Positions 60,267-64,000 of a DNA stretch of 64,000 bases are shown one piece after another. Below the pieces are notes generated by a model. The model made no database searches. It was not told the DNA's origin and worked only from the letters and a program-made list of their open reading frames with translations. How positions within the stretch are numbered: the stretch's first letter is position 1; each line of letters starts with the position of its first letter. This DNA comes from FACHB-T130 sp042747725 (GTDB taxonomy: Bacteria; Cyanobacteriota; Cyanobacteriia; Cyanobacteriales; FACHB-T130), in assembly GCF_042747725.1 (NCBI RefSeq), contig NZ_JBHZGO010000083.1:1-64000 (forward strand), given 5' to 3'. The translations under genes and the position numbers were made by a program.

Positions 60267-62999
60267 TCAAAGTGGATAATACTCTGCCAAAAATTTTTCA
60301 GCATCAGCGCGATCGCGGATTTCTCCATCCAGTGTTGCCGCCAACAGACGATCTAACATGGGCTTGAATTCACGCCCCGGTTTGTAGCCCAGTGCTTTCA
60401 AATCATTACCGTTTAATATCGGTTGAATATTCGCCCAGATAGTGAGATACCGCCAAATTAGCCGCCGAATCAGACGCGAATTTTTTACAGCAATCAAAAT
60501 CAACGTGGGCAACTCGTACCGCTTCAGCAAGACGACTTGACTGGGTCGCTGACATTCTGGCAAAAATTTCACCACCAAAGCGCGATCGCGATCTAGTTGC
60601 TCTAATCGTTCGATACTGTCTGTCGGTAATTGAAGATTGATTGCCACTTTCGCGCGATATTCGGGAGCGAGGTAGGCGATTAAAATTTCTAGCCGCATCT
60701 GCCAATGATCGAGGGTTTTCTGGGGATCAAACCGGCGCAGACACCGATCTAGTAAACGCACCTGCTTCCATAATTGCTCATTTAACTCTAGCGTGGGATG
60801 GAGACACCGCAACGCCCCCAGATCGGCAAGTAATTGCAACGCCGGTTTCCAGTAAGGCGCTTGTAGGATGTATTTGAGTTCTGCTTTCAGCCGTGTTTGT
60901 AGCGCCGGGGCTTTGCTATTTTCAGAGAGCGATCGCTCGTAAATTCCACTCTCTAGCGCATAGCGAATATACCCTTCCGTCTGCGGTTCAATCTGAAATC
61001 CCAGGCGGACTGCAAACCGCACGGCGCGATAAATGCGCGTGGGATCTTCAATAAAGCTATTAGCATGGAGGACGCGGATTTGGCGCGATCGCAAATCTAG
61101 CATTCCGCCAAAGAAATCCAATAATTCACCCGCACGGGGTGGCGTCAGTCGCATCGCCAAGGCGTTAATGGTGAAATCCCGCCGATACAAATCTTGGCGA
61201 ATCGAACTCGCTTCGACTTCTGGATTCGCGGCTGGGTAAGGATAAAACTCAGTTCGAGCCGTCGCAATATCCACCCAGAGAGAGTCTAGGACTGGGTCAT
61301 TGTGCCACAGTAGCGCGGCAGTTTGAAATTGACCGTGGACTTCCAGACGGGCATTTGAGTAGGTTTGTTGAAGTGCTTTCGCCAGTTCTACTCCAGCGCC
61401 GACATCCGCCGAGCGGTGAAAGCCATCTACCACCAAGTCAATATCTGAAAGCATCAGGGTTTCATGGGCAGCGGCGAGCAGTAAATCCCGCACCCCTCCG
61501 CCGACCAGATAGAGATTCCAGCCGCGTTGTTCTGCCTGCTGGGAGGCTCTGGTGAGAAATTCCCACAAGGGGGGAGCAAGGCGATCGCGCAAAATATCGG
61601 TCAGGGGTTGATGGGCATTCGTAATTGATAATGGGTAATTGGTAATCGGATTTTCTTTCCCATCACTGACTAATGCTCCATTTCCTCTTCCCTGATGCAA
61701 CTGCCGCAAGACATCGGTGCGCGTAACCATTCCCACCAGATGTCCATCCTGCAATACCGGCAAGCGCCCGATATCGTAAGTCACCATAATCGATTCAATC
61801 TCTGGCAAGGACGTATCCGGGGTAATCGTCTTCAGATTGTTAGTCATGTAGCCTTTTACCGGCGCATGACTAAAGCCATGATGCAACGCCAGATCGATAT
61901 CCCGCCGGGAAACAATCCCCACCAGTTGGTCTTCGGAATTAACGACCGAAAGACCAGAATGCCCATAACGTAATAAAATTCTCTGGGCTTGCTCAATTGT
62001 CGTGTCAGGGCGAATCGTCCGCACTGGCGATGACATCAGTTCCCGTGCTGTCAGCGGCTGGGGAATTTGGTCTTTTAGCTGACTGACTAGCCGATCGAGA
62101 GTTGCCTGGGTATCGACGCCACGCAGTGTCACCGACGCCGCCTGGGAATGCCCACCGCCACCCAACGGTTGAAACAATTCATTGAGATTGGTACCTTCAA
62201 TGCGCGATCGCCCAATGACCGTGAATCGCTCCTCACCTCCATCCCCCACGGGATACGCCACTGCTAGTAATAAAGCATCGCTTTCGCCCAGATCGAGCAG
62301 TCGAGTGGCAAGCGTTGACAAACCAGGAACGTAGTCAGAGGTTTTGAGCAGCACCCAAGAAACGTTATAGCCGCACGTTGTCGCTCTTTGCAAGTTGTCC
62401 AGCGCTTCTGTCAAGAGTTCCTGCAATTGAGGAGATAAACCCGGCTCAACATAATCGGCAATTAAGCGCAAGCTTGCCCCTTGTTCCATTAACCAAGCCA
62501 ACGCGATCGCATCTCTTGCCGTCGCCCCTTCATAAGTTAACGATCCCGTATCGACGTGGATTCCCAACGCCATCACGGTTGCCTCAGAAGGCGTCAGATG
62601 GATGCCTTCTTGCTGGAGCTGCTCGGCAATCAGAGTGGTGGTTGCTCCTACCGGCTCAACTTGGGTGCGGGTAGCGGGGATATCTCCTTCCCCGTCTGGG
62701 TGATGGTCGTAGACGACAACTTCCAATAAATCGGGCAAATCCAGCCATTCAGATGCCTTTCCCACGCGATCGCGCTTTTGAGTATCCACAACTGCAATCG
62801 ACCGAATCTGCTTCGGGTTCACAGAGCGACGTTCAATCAGCGCATACTCATCTCGGTGCAACGCCAAAAAATCGCGCACCGCTGGATGGCAACCGCCGGT
62901 CAGCACGACCCTAGATCCCGGCTGGAGACGGGTTAGCCCCACTGCCGCTCCCAAGGTGTCAAAGTCCGCTGTTGTATGGCACAAAATCAGATTCATCAT
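60267..62999 (-). CDS. DHH-CBS-tRNA nucleotidyltransferase fusion (CCA-pathway enzyme)
   Basis: The 910-residue protein has three parts. First is a DHH phosphoesterase (LCHTTADFDTLGAAVGLTRL; VVYDHHPDGEGD; GGGGHSQAASV). Second are two CBS domains (about 325-440; LMSSPVRTIRPDTTIEQAQR and GYMTNNLKTITPDTSLPEIE). Third is a class II nucleotidyltransferase (about 490-900; LVGGGVRDLLL, SDIDLVVDG, YRRDFTINALAMRL). Cyanobacteria can split CCA addition between CC- and A-adding enzymes; such long proteins are one of them, but I cannot tell which from sequence. The stretch GKENPITNYPLSITN between CBS and transferase comes from a DNA repeat. The start is a double Met. Confidence 0.92.
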   Translation of the reverse strand: MMNLILCHTTADFDTLGAAVGLTRLQPGSRVVLTGGCHPAVRDFLALHRDEYALIERRSVNPKQIRSIAVVDTQKRDRVGKASEWLDLPDLLEVVVYDHHPDGEGDIPATRTQVEPVGATTTLIAEQLQQEGIHLTPSEATVMALGIHVDTGSLTYEGATARDAIALAWLMEQGASLRLIADYVEPGLSPQLQELLTEALDNLQRATTCGYNVSWVLLKTSDYVPGLSTLATRLLDLGESDALLLAVAYPVGDGGEERFTVIGRSRIEGTNLNELFQPLGGGGHSQAASVTLRGVDTQATLDRLVSQLKDQIPQPLTARELMSSPVRTIRPDTTIEQAQRILLRYGHSGLSVVNSEDQLVGIVSRRDIDLALHHGFSHAPVKGYMTNNLKTITPDTSLPEIESIMVTYDIGRLPVLQDGHLVGMVTRTDVLRQLHQGRGNGALVSDGKENPITNYPLSITNAHQPLTDILRDRLAPPLWEFLTRASQQAEQRGWNLYLVGGGVRDLLLAAAHETLMLSDIDLVVDGFHRSADVGAGVELAKALQQTYSNARLEVHGQFQTAALLWHNDPVLDSLWVDIATARTEFYPYPAANPEVEASSIRQDLYRRDFTINALAMRLTPPRAGELLDFFGGMLDLRSRQIRVLHANSFIEDPTRIYRAVRFAVRLGFQIEPQTEGYIRYALESGIYERSLSENSKAPALQTRLKAELKYILQAPYWKPALQLLADLGALRCLHPTLELNEQLWKQVRLLDRCLRRFDPQKTLDHWQMRLEILIAYLAPEYRAKVAINLQLPTDSIERLEQLDRDRALVVKFLPECQRPSQVVLLKRYELPTLILIAVKNSRLIRRLIWRYLTIWANIQPILNGNDLKALGYKPGREFKPMLDRLLAATLDGEIRDRADAEKFLAEYYPL

Positions 63000-63004
63000 T
63001 ATTA

Positions 63005-63075
63005 GTCCTTAGTCATTAGTCCTTTGCCCACGATCCATAACCAATGACCCATGACGAATGACCAATGAGTGTCGA
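63005..63075. repeat. Short tandem direct repeats (GTCATTAGTCCTT / CCAATGACCCATGAC types)
   Basis: TTAGTCCTTAGTCATTAGTCC is followed by CCAATGACCCATGACGAATG and ACCAATGAG, which are typical short tandem repeats of filamentous cyanobacteria. The same type (GGTCATTGGTCATCAGTCC) recurs at 63360-63440 between psbZ and ribH. Confidence 0.6.
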
Positions 63076-63154
63076 TTTTTGATACGGTACTACTGTATAG
63101 AATTGCGGCTGAACTATTTCTAGCCAGCCCGTTGCTGTCTTGGGAGAAGAGAAA

Positions 63155-63343
63155 ATGACAATTTTATTTCAGTTGGTACTAGCTGCTTTAGTCTTTTTAT
63201 CATTCGTCATGGTCATTGGGGTTCCGCTTGCCTATGCCACTCCTCAGAACTGGGCTCAGTCTAAGCCGCTCCTTCTTTTAGGATCTGGGGTTTGGATTGC
63301 TCTGGTACTTCTGACAGGTGCCCTAAACTATTTAGTAGTTTAA
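63155..63343 (+). CDS. psbZ: Photosystem II protein Z
   Basis: From the ATG at 63155 (GGGAGAAGAG upstream) the protein has 62 residues, the standard size. It has two membrane helices (FQLVLAALVFLSFVMVIGVP and LLLGSGVWIALVLLTGALNY) with the loop YATPQNWAQSKP between them, diagnostic of PsbZ (Ycf9). It sits at the edge of the photosystem II core and stabilises antenna or supercomplex contacts. An upstream in-frame start at 63140 is less likely. Confidence 0.97.
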   Translation: MTILFQLVLAALVFLSFVMVIGVPLAYATPQNWAQSKPLLLLGSGVWIALVLLTGALNYLVV

Positions 63344-63465
63344 GGATAGTCAGACTCAGTCATCGGTCAGGGGTCATTGGTCATCAGTCCACTGCACCCG
63401 ACTCAGGACTAAAGACAAATGACTGATGACTAAGAACAACTGGCAAAAAGCTTATATCTAAAATC

Positions 63466-64000
63466 ATGGCAGTTTTCGAGGGAACGTTTACTCAGACTCA
63501 ACCCCTGCGGTTTGCGATCGTCATCGGTCGCTTCAACGATCTGGTGACGACTAAACTATTGGAGGGGTGTCAAGATTGTCTGAAACGCCACGGTATCGAT
63601 GTCAATCCTCAAGGCACTCAAGTGGACTATGTTTGGGTTCCTGGGAGTTTTGAGGTGCCTTTGGTGGCTCACCAGTTGGCACTCACGCGCCGATATGATG
63701 CTGTGATTTGCCTGGGTGCAGTCATTCGGGGTCAAACCCCCCACTTTGATTATGTCGCCTCGGAAGTCTCCAAGGGAATTGCCAACGCTGGGTTTCAAAC
63801 GGGTGTGCCGATAATTTTTGGCATTCTGACGGTAGATACGATGCAACAAGCCTTGGAAAGAGCTGGCATCAAGAGTAACCACGGCTGGGACTATGCGATG
63901 AATGCCCTAGAGATGGCAAGCTTGATGCAGCAGCTCAAAGGGAATACAGGTGCTGCACCCTACGGTAATAATGCGGTTCATACGGTGACAACTCAAGCGC
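63466..64000 (+). CDS. ribH: 6,7-dimethyl-8-ribityllumazine synthase (3' end cut by window)
   Basis: I translated this frame by eye from the ATG at 63466; it stays open to the last base (178 codons). It has FAIVIGRFNDLVTTKLLEGC, VWVPGSFEVPLVAHQLA, CLGAVIRGQTPHFDYVASEV and GVPIIFGILTVDTMQQALER, with the catalytic His in TPHFDY. It condenses ribitylaminouracil with dihydroxybutanone phosphate in riboflavin synthesis, forming capsid-like pentamers or icosahedra. Usual length is 150-190 residues, so only a few codons are missing. Confidence 0.96.
   Translation, partial: MAVFEGTFTQTQPLRFAIVIGRFNDLVTTKLLEGCQDCLKRHGIDVNPQGTQVDYVWVPGSFEVPLVAHQLALTRRYDAVICLGAVIRGQTPHFDYVASEVSKGIANAGFQTGVPIIFGILTVDTMQQALERAGIKSNHGWDYAMNALEMASLMQQLKGNTGAAPYGNNAVHTVTTQA

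Overview
The window comes from a cyanobacterium, most likely a filamentous one of the Microcoleus/Coleofasciculus/Oscillatoria kind. The evidence is petB and petD (cytochrome b6f), psbZ (photosystem II), the PcxA/CemA proton-extrusion protein, very frequent GCGATCGC (HIP1) octamers, many eukaryotic-type Ser/Thr kinases, a caspase-like protease, adenylate cyclase-type proteins, and dispersed palindromic repeats. The species assignment is inference from gene content; no rRNA is present, and I recognised no tRNA.

Layout. 1-1.4 kb: truncated IS701-type transposase, then a single-domain HUH (IS200/RAYT-like) transposase flanked by structured palindromic repeats. 1.4-8.5 kb: caspase-like protease, pentapeptide-repeat protein, an unknown membrane protein, SpoIID-like protein, RNase Z, a small conserved protein and CobU/CobP. 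8.8-12.2 kb: unknown protein and a three-gene exopolysaccharide group (two GT2 glycosyltransferases and an HpsU/WcaF-like acetyltransferase). 12.2-15.9 kb: PcxA and a large AddB/UvrD-like P-loop protein. 15.9-20 kb: three tandem paralogous Ser/Thr kinases with three different C-terminal modules, one of them a pilin-like domain. 20-22.4 kb: accessory region with an orphan HicB, a UPF0175/DUF3368 toxin-antitoxin-like pair, a MITE-like element and a 30-bp tandem repeat. 22.4-26.7 kb: pgk, universal stress protein, YlqF/RbgA GTPase and a kinase with an SH3-like tail. 27-31 kb: two tandem FHA-GAF-cyclase paralogs. 31-39.4 kb: GT2-TPR protein, VOC protein, RDD/pentapeptide protein, small secreted or membrane proteins, an IS605-type remnant, and a GT4 + GDP-mannose dehydratase pair. 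39.5-42.3 kb: petB-petD and divergent ctpA. 42.9-49.3 kb: large sensor histidine kinase, site-2 protease and trmFO. 49.4-55.5 kb: glycosyltransferases around an FHA/lipoprotein/membrane-protein group. 55.6-63 kb: PP2C phosphatase, UbiB-type kinase, small cyanobacterial protein, Ser/Thr kinase and a DHH-CBS-tRNA nucleotidyltransferase fusion. 63.1-64 kb: psbZ and ribH, the latter cut by the window end.

How the genes fit together. Two themes recur. One is phospho-signalling: five Ser/Thr kinases, one PP2C phosphatase, three FHA (phosphothreonine-reading) proteins, two cyclases and one histidine kinase. The other is surface polysaccharide synthesis: seven glycosyltransferases or GT-like proteins, an acetyltransferase and a GDP-mannose dehydratase. 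The remainder is photosynthetic and central housekeeping. I did not find a complete new defence island or CRISPR array. The most unusual items are the HUH transposase with covarying double-hairpin repeats at 0.4-1.4 kb, the kinase-pilin fusion at 17.2-18.5 kb, and the ωRNA-like remnant at 36.7-37.1 kb.
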